This document shows positions 40,201 to 53,000 of a DNA stretch of 64,000 bases, piece by piece. Below the pieces are notes generated by a model, which saw nothing but the letters and a program-made list of their open reading frames with translations, did not search any database and was not told where the DNA came from. The first letter of the stretch is position 1. Every line of letters starts with the position of its first letter. The stretch comes from Baylisascaris procyonis (lineage: Eukaryota > Nematoda > Chromadorea > Rhabditida > Ascarididae), in contig JAZARR010000164.1 of the NCBI GenBank assembly GCA_037389465.1, forward strand, positions 3,424,501 through 3,488,500, given 5' to 3'. The position numbers and the translations under genes are program-made.

Positions 40201-42344
40201 TATCAGAATCTCAACAATATTCTTGATTGCCTAGAGTCTGTATATCTCGTCATCCCAGTTCTTCTAGTGCGATTTAGCGTTGCTGTGTTCTACAACCTTG
40301 CACATTCCATCTGGCACAACTTGAGATATTATATGCTCTAAAATGTTGTCATCATCAACAATAAACCATTTTTGCATCAGTGAATCAAAATTGATGCTTG
40401 TTCAACAACTTGAGATGACCGACATATGTTGATAATTCTTAAAATGCAATGATAACTTAAGTAGGAAGCAATCGTGAGTAGACAGCCTTTCTCTTAAGAC
40501 CCCTAAAGATAGCACCCTCGAGATCTTTTATTCATGGAAGTAGTCTTCAGATGAATAACATTATGATGATTACCGGCTGTGGACTTTCGACAACAGTAAT
40601 AATAAAATAGGATGCTCAATATGAAAGTAATGAGCATAGCCAAAGAAAAAACACCAATTGCAACCGCCAGTATAATGCTGCAATATTTTGATTACGTATC
40701 TCTTGAGACTGGTTTTGTTCGACAAATGCAAATTATTGTGATGAATCTTGTATACATTTGTGCAACGAATTGAATGCATTGAAAACTTCAATGCGGGTAT
40801 TTGTTACCTATGCAATTGTTTGGCGTGATTGATGCATTTACAAAAGGTATATGGCAGCTAACATCTTTGGGGAGTTTTCTCATTTTTCATTAGCAGTATG
40901 ATAGCATATAGCAATTGATTGCAAATAAGGCACTTTTTATTGCCGTTTAGATGAACGGATACGGGAGCAGATCGCAGTTGAAAATTGTGTCAATTTTGAA
41001 GAGATGAAGATAATTCCCACGACTTCATTTACGTCGAATGTATAAAAACTCTCAAAAGTACTTAAAGCTTACCACTTATTTTCATTTCGAAACCCACAAT
41101 ACCCTTTTCCGCATGCACAATTACCATTAATCACATTGCATATGAATGGGACTATATTTGGCCTATTTTTAAACGCAAGTGTCGAATTTACTGTAAATGT
41201 CAGTTCTTTTACCAAATTGGTCAATACATTTACAAATCTTTGTACTTAATAATTATTATGTGGAACTGATAAGTATAAAGCCTCAGTATTGAAAGGAAAT
41301 AGGCACAAAACGCCCTTTTTTTGCCAAAAAATATTTAATTTTACAACGTGTTTCTTCTTTTTGAAGGAGAATCTTTGAGAGCTTAGACATAGCGCTTCTT
41401 TACACGGCAAATTTTTTATCAAATTTAACAGTCACATCAGAATGTGGTGAGGAATTTCTTCTAGGCGAACTATCCATTCGTTGAGAAACACCAGCGAATT
41501 GACACTTGAAATGAACATAAATTTCCGTTGCCCTAAAATAGGTAAACAAGTACTCTATAGTGAATTAGGTGGGTAAATGCACAGTTGATCTCTCACCATA
41601 GCTTGCCGAACTGAAAAGTTTCTTCATCCACCTGTAGATGATTCCTTCCAGCGGAGAATTCATCGGTCATTTCCCTCTTCGATCTAAGTACTATTTCATT
41701 TCGTTCTCTTATAATGCATAATGGCCTCACGGAATCCATTTTATATAACAATAATCTATTTTCTCTGAAAATCCCATTATCTTTTATGTTATTCTTATTT
41801 CATTTATTTGCATTTATGTCTATTTCATTGCATGCATATATGCAATAATTTGAATTGAAATATCTGCGAGAGCGAACTTTTCAAGCGGAGTCAGGTGACT
41901 CCTAGTTATAAGTGATGGCTATAATCTCTATAAAACTTCACTTTCTTATTTATTTGTTTGCTCGTAGTCCCATTCCTTTATATTCAACAGCAAAAATTAA
42001 TTAAACATTTTAAAATAACCATTTGATTCCACTTAATTTAGCAGCAGTGAATTCCACTTTGAAGTATTGTTCAAAATCTTTTGTTTTATGGCTCCGAAAA
42101 CATTCCGCATATAATGATAGAAATTTCAATGACAAACAACGAAATTGCCAAACGTTTCTACTCACTTTTTTGTACATTCTTCATAAAGAAGAGTGAGCGC
42201 TCCATTTCCGTAAATGAAATATGAGTTTCGTGTAGAAACATTAAAAATAATAGCATTTTCGCGCTTTATGTCGAAGTTTAAAGTCCTTGAAAAATGGACA
42301 TTTTGACCACGTCTGTAGTAAATATAGCGACCGTCGACGCTTAG
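37214..42344 (-). CDS. Single-pass membrane protein, internal exons, partial
   Basis: Four minus-strand exons have agreeing phases: 42344-42166 (phase 0 to 2), 40677-40574 (2 to 1), 38499-38237 (1 to 0) and 37291-37214 (0 to 0). The first encodes a putative extracellular part containing LSVDGRYIYYRRGQNVHF and YFIYGNGALTLLYEECTK. The second is a membrane segment, IILAVAIGVFSLAMLITFIL, followed by FYYYCCRK, whose juxtamembrane cysteines and positive charges mark the cytosolic side. The third and fourth are an acidic cytosolic tail with DDSLFTESDNEGDDTIPES, NYDADQFHFKGPLIIEHRP and HELEHDPPREILC. The layout is type I. The N-terminal exons with a signal peptide and the C-terminal end are not resolved. 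I do not recognise the family. The phase agreement across four exons makes a real gene likely. Confidence 0.65.
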
Positions 42345-42999
42345 CTGCAAAAACCGTTGACTTATTATTAATGGAGTTTTCTATATATATAAAAAAAAGC
42401 TAAATCATTTTAGTTTTTTTATGTTATTCACTTTCAGAATGGAAACAAAATAAAACTATCGTTGTGAACAGTATCGCTAAGGAAACTACATTAACAGCGA
42501 AAAGAGTTTCACTGCCAACCGCATGTGGACGTCTCTTCAATGGTTTGTTTTATACTCTAGTCCACATCGCTGCCCGATTTCATCGATGTTCGAGAAAATG
42601 AAGCACAGCCTACCCAATAGACTTTAATAAATAACCTATCAGTTTTCAACGAAGAAAATGTTTTTCCTGGCATTCGCTCGCATATAAAACTAATTCTGAC
42701 CTGCAAATATTATAGAATTTTTGGATACTTGAAACTCATAATAAAAATCATTAAAACACAGCAAATTAAGGGGCTCAGTCAAAAATCATGCGCATTTCTT
42801 CCACATGATCTTTCGGATGATCCATACCACAGCATTAGCTGCTAATGGCATTTAGGAATAGCCGAGTGTGCTTTCCGATGCGAATGATTTTCAAAAATTT
42901 TCGTCTGATAATGCGCGAAATATTTGCCGTTTACAGATCACAGTTGTTGGGTAAGGCGCTGAAGAGCCAATCCGAAATATCTATTCGCGTTACAATATT

Positions 43000-45300
43000 G
43001 CAGTGATCACATTTAATCGTATAGTCGACTCTCGTTCACTCTTCTTCACATAGTGCCATTGATCGATTTATGTGCTCTTAGATTGCCCCAGGCGATATCT
43101 GAGGCCTATAAGGTCCGGCTTCAGCGCGTTTGGTGTCAGTTCTTCATTCGGCATTACCCTTTCGTCACCCTTGATTGTCTTTGTTCTTATTCGACTTGGC
43201 TCCCCAGTAAACTACTGCCACTATCTCAATTGTGTCCTCGCGTGTCCCACTTGACCTCCTTCTTCAACCGCCGCTGCCAGTCAAAACAAAAGTGTTTATG
43301 GTAATCTTATGGGTATTTCTCGCTATGTTCGAAAGCCTTGCCAATCACTTTTCAAACAGAGGAAATTTCTCCCGCAGAGAATCTATTTATTTAAGAGAAG
43401 GAGGTGGAATTCACACAAAATCATGTAGTGTTGCTCCAATCCACCCCCGCATCTTTCCAGTTGTTCGATGGAGTCACGGCTCGCGCGATGGCGATCTCGC
43501 TGCTTCACATGCTAGTCGTAGTCAATACCCCACTCGCCCAGTTGATAAGAAGACAGGGAGGGGATTTTTGAGGGGTGGTGAAGGGAAGGGAGAGGGGAAC
43601 CAATAATATCCATCGTCCTTCTCTTCCAAATATTTCAGCGCCAAGGATGTTATCTCACTAAATTTCAACCGAAGGCACTAACATCTTCACTAGTTTAGAC
43701 CATTTTTCTAATTTCATGCGGTAATACCAATTTTAAAACCGTCACTTTGAAAAAGCAAAATTTTACGATGAAATCGTCAAGAGAGCCCAAATGAACGCTG
43801 TGAATGCATCGCTTGAAATAACTTCGACAATCAATGAGGTGCAGTCGACTGCTATTGTATTCACGATATATTCGAACATTATTCGCGATCGATTGTTTTC
43901 GATGGAATAATTTGGTCGCTGAAATATTTATCGGTGTTATAGATTGCTCGCGTCCTTATGATTGCTTCAAAAGAAAGCGAACGGTGAGAAATTTGGTCAT
44001 ATATAGATATAAATAATCGGCATTTTGCCGAACCACAGACCGACTTACATCTCAAAGAATGAAAAACTCACAGCATATCTAAACGCTTTTGAAAATTCTG
44101 ACAGCCGACATAACGATAGTGAATGCACGCAACGGGGTTGCAACGGATGTAGGCGGACAAATGTAAACGGCTTCATTCATTGGCCCATTCAAAAGAGGAT
44201 TTCTATCTTAAGAGTCTTCTTGAGAAATTTCATCAATTTGCAAATCCATTTGAGTATATAATATAAAAGATAAGCATTTTTGAAGATATAACATGAAATT
44301 CGTCCCCACTTGAATTCTTGAATGTCCGAGTCCATTGTTCCACTTTTTGATTGTTTATTTTTCTAGTTTTCGATTTATTTTTCGGAAGCAAATAATTATT
44401 AGCGCATACCCTTACTGTGTACACTATGCGGCACTTTGTGCCTAACTGGAGACGAAATGTTTTTTTTGAAGGAAGACATTTCATCTCGCATATTCCTGTG
44501 ATAAATTAGAACGTTGTTATTTCATCCATTACAACCACACATCCGTAAAGTTTCTAGAGGTATTCTTCGAAGATTTCTAAAGAGAATAATGTTTTAAATA
44601 GTGCAATGTATGAGTTGATCAATTAAAGCCTTATTAAACGCCCCTCTCCCCCCCCCCCCTCCGAGTTCAGTAATCAAGAAAAATTGATAACTCTTTAAGT
44701 GTGCATTGACGTAAACATCTAAATGCGAGCTTTTCAATTTAGTCTGCATTATGTGTGCATAAATCAACAATTACTTGCACTGAAGATATCTTATTCTTCC
44801 ATTTACATGCCTCATGCTTTTATCATCATCCTCGGCATCTTTCCTGTCGAATGATAACCTCAGTTAGAATATTTTCCCACATTATTAGAATATAAGCCCA
44901 TGTCTCGAATTACCGGACGTTCACCTTCATCGTCCGCACAAACGACTGACTGACCTCAGTGAATTAGCACTGAATTTGAGATGCAAGAAAACCTCAACAG
45001 CGAGAAATGAAAATTCCGAGTGCTCAACCCGTTGCTAATTTTCTTTGAAAACACACTACTGGCCTTCTACTTCCATTTTAGTACATTTCGCTTTTAGAAC
45101 TTTGCGGACGCCATAAGCCCAGCAGCTTACAAGCAGAAAAATAAGGGTTTTGATTCAAGGAATACATTTGAACGAAATAAAATGGTACAAGATTGTGGCC
45201 ACACCGTTCTCCTTGCAAGATTTAGCTAAGAACTCTTGCAGCATATTGAATGTCTGCCGTATAGTTCGAGACGAACTTCTCAGGTCTCTGAAATATTATG
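43000..45300. other. No supported gene
   Basis: The ORFs at 43053-43606 are GC-richer and include a Gly/Arg-rich end, as in decayed repeats, but no element can be named. A short C-rich run is found at 44648-44661. The upstream exons of the membrane-protein gene may lie here unseen. Confidence 0.4.
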
Positions 45301-45384
45301 GAACTCCGTGCCAGTATATACATCAAAAATCGAATACTTTAGAACGACCGAAAGGTAGAAAGGCAACAACGTTTTTCTGATAAT

Positions 45385-45545
45385 ACAGGGAATAAATCCG
45401 AAAAGTGAATATTGTCCATCGAAACGTTTTCTTTCATGGTGTCCAAGCGATGTATAGTATCCTGAACTTGTACACGCTCACACCTGCGTACACTGCGACA
45501 AACGGTCCATCGGAAATTGAAAGATAGGCATAGCACCAGTAGCAT
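45385..45545 (-). CDS. Candidate first exon with signal peptide
   Basis: A minus-strand ATG opens a frame reading MLLVLCLSFNFRWTVC, then RSVRRCERVQVQDTIHRLD and TMKENVSMDNIHFSDLF. The first 16 residues look like a short secretion signal, and the following part is charged and looks coding. It lies about 3 kb upstream of the membrane-protein exons on the same strand and could be their first exon, but no donor with the right phase was fixed. Confidence 0.28.
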
Positions 45546-46559
45546 CAACTGCTGTATAGAAAGTGCCCCCCGCCATGTGATGTGATCAGTCATATCCTTC
45601 CTGGGAAATGGGAGATTTCGTCTTGAAAATGCTTTGGGGGACATCCCAAGAGGGATAGAACATAAGAAAGCGCCTACTTTAATCAGGAAACTGTCTTCTC
45701 TTTGTCTATCCAAGTGCAGTGTATCTTGTTCGCATGCAAGTGTGATGGATTGCAACTGTTGAAAGTTGCGGTTTTGATATATTATTGCGTTTGAATTGAG
45801 CTGAATTGATGAAATAGCTGTAACTGACATCCAAAAGGCACATTTGCACCTGATACAACGGCGTTTTATAATCGGTGCATGAAGGAAAGGTCACAACTTT
45901 TCGTGTGGGTTTTTGCATATGCTGCAAATGAACATCTGGGAGATGTCTGCTAATGGCATACTATTCGCCATGAAACCTTCAGCACAAGGAATGCTAAGCT
46001 CCCAGACATTACGTCTTAGTTGCAATTTTAGCAACCAAATCACTTGGAATGGTCATGTGTTAGTCGGCGTCAAGCTGTTTCCCTAAGCTCAGACAACGCG
46101 CTACCTTCATCACTAAGGATGCCGAGCATTCGAAAATTTTGTGATTTCGATCACACAAGTTTCCATTCCTCAGAGCATTGCTCCGTTGAAATGATTGAGT
46201 TGAAAAGGGAGCATAGTTGTGGCATGATCTGATTTCCCCTCAACTTCAGCATTTTATTTGTAATTCTAGCAAACTCTCATATTCTGTATGAGTGCACATA
46301 GGCGAATATTTTATTAAATATAAACGTTGAGCTCGTCTAGCTCTAACCTGTCCCGTTAAAGTTATGTTTTCTGCTCACGTTTACTAGATCCGATCTCCCT
46401 TGTTTAGAACAACTTTTTGTTTCTCTGCTAACATCTGAGTTTTCTTTCTTTACATTTCGATCGAAGAAGCTGCCTGAAGGATTTCCTTTCGTTCCTGAGA
46501 TTCTAAAGAAATTGTTCAACTCGCGAAGGCAAGATGCGCTTTTTAAAATCGCTTACGGA

Positions 46560-46780
46560 TTTCAGGAAACCGACGAGTGCCGCTGCTCAGATCACCGTTT
46601 TTAGAAAACCCGTGCGAAGGAAAGGGTTTTTTCAGCGTCAGCTCGCCTGCGCCTTGTCAGGTCCTCCGTAACCCAAAGTCTATGAGTCAGCCTTAAACGG
46701 GGTGCCACGATGGAGTCCCTACCAAAATGGGATAGCGATGAATTCCGAAAACTCCCTCTCAACATCTTTTGATGCCTATT
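46560..46780. repeat. GC-rich patch, possible decayed repeat
   Basis: About 200 bases are markedly richer in G and C than the flanks and contain CGATGGAGTCCCTACC. They carry no supported gene. The end, GAAAACTCCCTCTCAACA, resembles the end of the tRNA-derived element at 30.2 kb (GAAACTCTCTCTC). Relationship between the two is only suggested. Confidence 0.35.
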
Positions 46781-47048
46781 CATCTGGAGTGCTTATCTCA
46801 ATTCTTACTTATTCAAGTCATGCGAAAAGAAAAGTTTGGATGCGAAGGTGAGAGGATCATTTAAATCATGCAGCAGAATTTCGCTCGATTTTATGACTAG
46901 TCTGTGAAGTATGACATTTTGAAGAGTACATTCACTCATTACCTGCTTAGTTTTGAACGTAATTTGATCGTAGGGCATTGCAATATTGAATTCTATTTAA
47001 CCTAATGCTGTATCGATTGATGTGTTGTCAATGTTTTGACTATCACAG

Positions 47049-47195
47049 CGATCGAGATACCTTTCTTGAAGTTGAAGACATTTTCTTGGTTGACTGGTTT
47101 AAAGTTGCAGTCAAATTGTACGAATTACAACCTTATGCAGCAGTTTCCCGATCCAGTGACGTAGAGGAAGCATACTGTTTTTTGAGACTGAGTCG
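47049..47195 (+). CDS. Candidate internal exon, unknown protein
   Basis: A clean exon lies between an acceptor (GACTATCACAG) and a strong donor (AGTCG/GTAAGTACG), phase 2 in and phase 2 out. It encodes DRDTFLEVEDIFLVDWFK, then VAVKLYELQPYAAVSR and SSDVEEAYCFLRLS. The sequence is a mix of amphipathic helices with no stop or low complexity. Both splice sites and the composition support a real exon of a plus-strand gene, but no neighbouring exon or family was recognised. Confidence 0.42.
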
Positions 47196-47804
47196 GTAAG
47201 TACGAACATAATTGTACAACTATGTGTTACGAAGCATAATTGTACAAGTATAAACATTTTGAGTTGCACAGTTCAACGCAGCTCCAATCAGACTTTATTC
47301 TCAGCGAACGTGGGGGCGTTATGCGTGAATATACAGAACTTACTTATTTGTTAATTGCTGTTTATTTGTGATCAATAAAGTTCTTTGAAGTTCATTCAAC
47401 TGTTCATTTGTGAACGCATTCAACAAATTTTGCAATTTGCATTCGAAATGCTGTAAATTCGATGTACATTTCAACAAAAGTTTTTCCAACTATTTCACCC
47501 TTTATATGATTAGCGATACTACTTATGAAACTCTTCTATCACCATCTGCTTTGAGTAAGAAATTTTCAAATTCTCTAGAGATGTTCGTAGAATGAAAGGA
47601 CTTAGGCATTATTGAACGATTTTCTTTATTCACAGCTTAATGTTCATATATTTGCTGATATCTCGATAGTGCTGTAAAAACTGAACTGAGATGATACAAA
47701 TAAAGCGAATAGCACCTTTTTAAATAAAACGAGATAACGAGGTTTGACAAAACTTCTCTACAACTATGAAAATCTCCTCATACGTTCAGCTCAAATAGTC
47801 AGCA

Positions 47805-47892
47805 TATAGAATGAAACCTACGGGAATCCAACTCGCGTAACATCAGATTGCTATGCTTTGCCTACCAAGCATTATATAACGCTACCCAGAGG
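47805..47892 (-). repeat. tRNA-like sequence, possibly a SINE
   Basis: Read on the minus strand, GGGTAGCGTTATATAATGC resembles a D-arm/A box. About 30 bases further on, GCGAGTTGGATTCCC resembles a T-arm/B box. The anticodon arm does not fold cleanly, so a functional tRNA is unlikely. A tRNA-derived element or pseudogene fits better. Confidence 0.4.
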
Positions 47893-50064
47893 ATATTCAT
47901 GACAAGTTGTATAATATATAAATATCAATATGCAAGTGTTCTACTATATCTGCATGTCGAGAACATCTCCAAAACGTGCATTTTTTAGTTATTCTCCTTC
48001 TCTCATCTCTTCTTACTTACCAAGTTTTCTATCATCTCTACCTAGACATCTTCACAGCAACTCATTTAATAAGTCAGAATACACTTTCGACGTATACTTA
48101 ACTGCTTTCCGCCTGATGGCTAAAAGTTATTTTGTCTTATCGGCTCGCTGCTTCCATACAAAAAAAAAAAGCTCTTGTATCGATTCAAGTCGTGAAAATT
48201 CCTGGAGAGTAAATAAAACCTCACTCAGAAGAAATTAGAAAAAAGATGACCTGAGCTCCTTGGAAAGATGCAAGAAGTTCAATGCTTAACAAAAATGTAG
48301 GTGTTATTGCAAGCATGTTCCGCATAACCATCATGGAACATGCAACCGAAAACCACACAAAAACTTTAGAAAATGAATGTAGTTCGGTTCACCCTCCTTA
48401 TATATTTTTTCTTTCATTTCTTTTGAATATTCTATTCCCTTGATTCACGTAAAAAAAGATATGCAAATCAGTTGTGTCCACAAAACATGATAATATGAAC
48501 TATATCCACAAAACGCATAATAGGTGAGCTGTTGTTGAAGCGATCCAGTGCGATTGCAAAGCTCATTCAACTTCGGTGCCATAGCGCCTTATTTGCTGGC
48601 TGCATGATCTATGCGCCTTCAAACCATTGGTCAAATCGATTTAACCAGCTTTCACCGCATAGCAGAAACATTGTAAGCGGTTTCACGAGCTAAGCACAAT
48701 AAAATTTTTCCAACTTATACCGTCAATGCCAATACAAACATTACATCCGGCTACGAGCGAACAAATTTGACACAACACCCATTCTAACAGCCATCTAGCG
48801 CATTTTCGCACTTACCAGTTGATAATTAGCGTTTGATTTAACAACTTTACTTTGTGAGTTTATGTCTTTATTAAAGAAGAGGAAACATAAAGTCCATATA
48901 TGAGAATAATTGGAGCCAGCACTCCCACTCTCACCCACCCTTTCTCCCAAGAGATATTCCTGTTTATCATGTTACCAATGCAAGAGAAATGATTAAACAA
49001 TTGTGCATCATGAAAATTTGCCACACACCATGCTAGAGACTTTGTTTTCCATAGTTGCCCACCATATTTTTAGAACTTCAACTTGAAAGATGCATTTTCT
49101 CTTAGGCAATTATTGACCTTGATATGACTTTCATGAGGGGCATTACTAAGAAAAGAACGGATGAACCGCATCACAAAAAGAGCCATTTTGTGTTCTGCAG
49201 TCCCAAAATCAGAACGTTTCGTCCTTAAGTTGTACCAATCGGTCATCAACTACCTAAAGTTGTTGACGTTTTATGCTGACAATTCGACAGCAGATTTTCT
49301 GTCTGATAGCACAAGAAAAATAAGTTTTACAGCTAGAGGATGATACTACATAGGCCGGCAAGGAGTAAATTTCTATATTTTCGCTCAATCCACCAAATAC
49401 TTTTATAATTCGCTACTGAATAGAAAAACATGCGCAGTAATGGATGGGCTTTTTAACCGAATCGAATGCGCAAACATTTCGTCTATAAAAGGTTGTATTC
49501 TGCAAAGGGCATAAAATGTGACGCGACGAGTTTATAGATGCAAAAAATTTTTAGGTACCTCTGAGTATCTGGAGCCCTTTTAGAAATTGATTGGGCAAGT
49601 TTAAGGAAACAAATTTCAAAAATGGTTTCCAGCTTCAAATGATCGAGGATAGAGACAGATACACACATACATGTATATGAATGGACACAACGTGCTTACA
49701 AACGTCATTTTGCAAAGGCATATGAAACGAACCTTCCGTAGAAAAATTTTGCGAGCAATTCGTCCGGTTAGAAAATGATCATTCCGCATCAGTGTTCACT
49801 TTTATTATTTGTTGGTAATGCCCTCTATTGGGCAATCTGATAAATGAGACTACAAAATTTGCAAACGTAATTTATGCAAAATTGCACATTGCAAATGTGT
49901 TTTAGCAATTTCTTTGTGACTCTTTCCCACACAGTCCGACAAGTGAAATGATATATATCATTTGATATTTTAAATGGGAGGAATCAACCAATTTAACTGT
50001 ATTATCAATTATTTATGTTTCATTTCAAAATTGAAAGTAAACATATTGCAGCACATTTGAGTTG

Positions 50065-53000
50065 CTATTCATGATTGGGCGTTGCATATGGTGCATAGGC
50101 ACGTGGACGATCACCATGAAGTGCTAAGCGTGCGGAAAAACGGAATGAGCCTGAAATGCGCTATTTTATGCAAACAACAAAGATTTTCTATTACCCCTAC
50201 TGTTGACACAGACAAATTCTTATGACATATTTCTGCTTATATGATATGCAGCTATCGCATTTGTAAAACATCACCAATCCCATCACAGATGTTCGAATCG
50301 TGTTTCCTCATTTAATTAAGCATATGTACCTGAAAGACCTGTTCCCGAGTCCCAAGACTTATATAACTTTCCCAAATTATTTGGTTGGATGCAGCAATGA
50401 GATTGGGGAACGTATTAATCGAGGAGGGTCAGATTGGCCAATTTAAACACTAGCTTTTTGGGAGGAACCTATAATCGAAGGCGAATGTCGATTGGATGGA
50501 AAATATAATTTTGTAGAATGAATTCAACAATGAAGAATTACCGTTTTCACCCCAAGTAGTGCCCCAGTTGTTGTAAGCGATGAATATTGTTTCGTTGTCG
50601 ACCATATCCCACCCGATTACCTTGACATGGTAGCGAAACAATTCATTCGTATAACTCCTTGATAATGGTTCGTAAATACCTTCAAAATTGTTCATACACT
50701 CAACTTCAATCCTCCATTTTCGATTTTCATTAAATGCAAATTTTCATCGCCTAACTGTGCGAATCGATAATTACCATATGAATAATGGAGAGCAGAAATG
50801 AATGGCATTTAAATATTTATAGTGATCAAGAAATCGAACATTTAGTCAGATTTCGCATAATTTGAGTCGAACATTGCAACGATGAGGTGCTAAGTAGCAT
50901 TCACTAATGCTTTAAGAACGAACGAATTCCATATTCGATAATGTAAAAATAATGTAAAATTCACTTTTAATGCAATATTATTTCGCAATTTTCACTTTTC
51001 AACCTGCTCAACGTCTTCACATCAATCGAAAAAAAAAGGACAGAAAATGGCAATACCACTTCTATAAAGAAAGAAATCGTCATAGATAAGCAGATCCATT
51101 GAGATCGGACCACGAAGGAAAAGTTCTTTCTTGACTAAATCAAGCCATTTCGCATCGTCTATGTAGATTTGTCGACGCACAATTTCACCACGATCCCACG
51201 ATTTTGCACGTCGTTCACTGATCACCGTCTTTTGTATCAGATTTACGTAATCACCTAAGAATTTGTTGTATCGAATCCTGAATATTTGAAATATTCACGA
51301 AGATAGAATATCCCCACTTATATTCTCAAAAGAAGCAGCAAAAAAAAAAACCGAATTTCACAGCCCTGCAACAATCTCGCTTCAAAGTAAAAAAAAAGAC
51401 GTTGCCTGAGCTATCTATACTTTAACTGTTTCATCGCTTCCATCCTAACTGCAACCGAGATTGTTATCTCTGTTTTTCAGTCGTTTACTATGCCATTATT
51501 TAGACAATTACTTCCCTGAAGAAAACAAAACGGTCACCCATTGCAGTCATACGCTATAATAGGTTGTCCCTCTCGGTAGATTCCAAGTTTCAACAACGAA
51601 ACACACTTACTAATACATTGACCTGATTTGGAGCAGTTACCGAAATAAGGCAACTAATAGGACGATTAATTACTGCATTAAACATCAACAGTGCGGTAAT
51701 TTGGATGTCTTCTTATGGATTTCACCTAAACTTCACAAAAAAAGTTTGATATACCCAGCAAGGTGCAAATATGCTCCTGAGGTCTCTAAAAAAAACCCAA
51801 CGATGCTAGATCTCAAAAACGCAGACGTTTCGATTTCCCCTCGATAATGATCTAAATTGAGCCATTTCAGCGCATAAAGCAAATTCTTCTACCATAATGA
51901 ACATTGGTCTGCGTTCGATCGTAAATGTCGAGATATCGATGTTCAGGATTGAGACATTCACTATGACACGGTTTTATATGCAAACGTAACTGGCGATCGG
52001 CCTTTTTCACCATCGATAACGGACACGGGGATCCGCAATTGGTTTCAATTGACGAAAATAGACCATCTGATGGTTGACACATCTCTGCAAATGCATCCCC
52101 TCGAGTTCAAACTTCTACCAATCTTTGCCATGCTTTCCTAATTAATTTTCTTTTAAATGTTTTTTTCTTTTGCGTTAATATAATGAAAGGAACATTTAAA
52201 AATACATTCACTGAATTCCGACGTAATTGTATGAGAGGGATTTATCGTTTCCTATTGGTTACAACGGTTGGTTGTAGGTGAGTTCGAGCCAGACTCCCTG
52301 GCACCCTCCTATCGAGTTACTCTGCCCAGTACTCTCATCCATACGAAGGCATTGGGTTAAATTTCGACCCTCCTGCTGAGCGATACAACAGTGAATCGTC
52401 TCGTGAGCATCCGATGAGTAGGAGACGAGCCCAAGCCATAATCTTTAAGCGACCTTACAAATTTTCCTCTCAAGTGAAAATTGAAATGATAGGAAGTGAC
52501 ATTTATTCGTAATGAATCTTTTGTTGATTTCAGCAGAAGTAAAAGTATGAGAGGGCAATGCTCATATACTGTATTTCCTGGAATTAAATGCTCATAAAAA
52601 TTCAACATAGTTGTGAAAGCTTTACTGTGAAGACATCGAGTCATCTTAAAAAGTAATGCCGACTGAAGGGAGCACCTTGCTGGCTACTATTCCTCCTAAG
52701 CACTACATCCACGACTAGAATCAGAAAATGTCCAACTTCAGACGTGGAACGCCACATGGGCAGCTGACTTCTTATGTGAGGCGCATCTTCACCAAACAGT
52801 TAGAAACGACCTATGCTGTCACCGAGGGCTCATGTTAACGAATTGGGTTTTATATTGTAGAATGCACTCTTCCAGTCGTGGTTCTGAACTTGCATTAGCA
52901 CAACGTTAGCACAACGCTCAGACGTTTCTCCATTCACCACGCTGAAGGAAACTATGGCAGTGCTGGGGAGCATCTTCATCACATACCTGTTGTGATGCCA

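Noticed and set aside
50450..50500. Alternative last exon of the cathepsin-like gene (SSQKASV stop)
   Set aside because: It gives a truncated C-terminus. The exon at 50150-50065 has a better TTTCAG acceptor and a family-length end.
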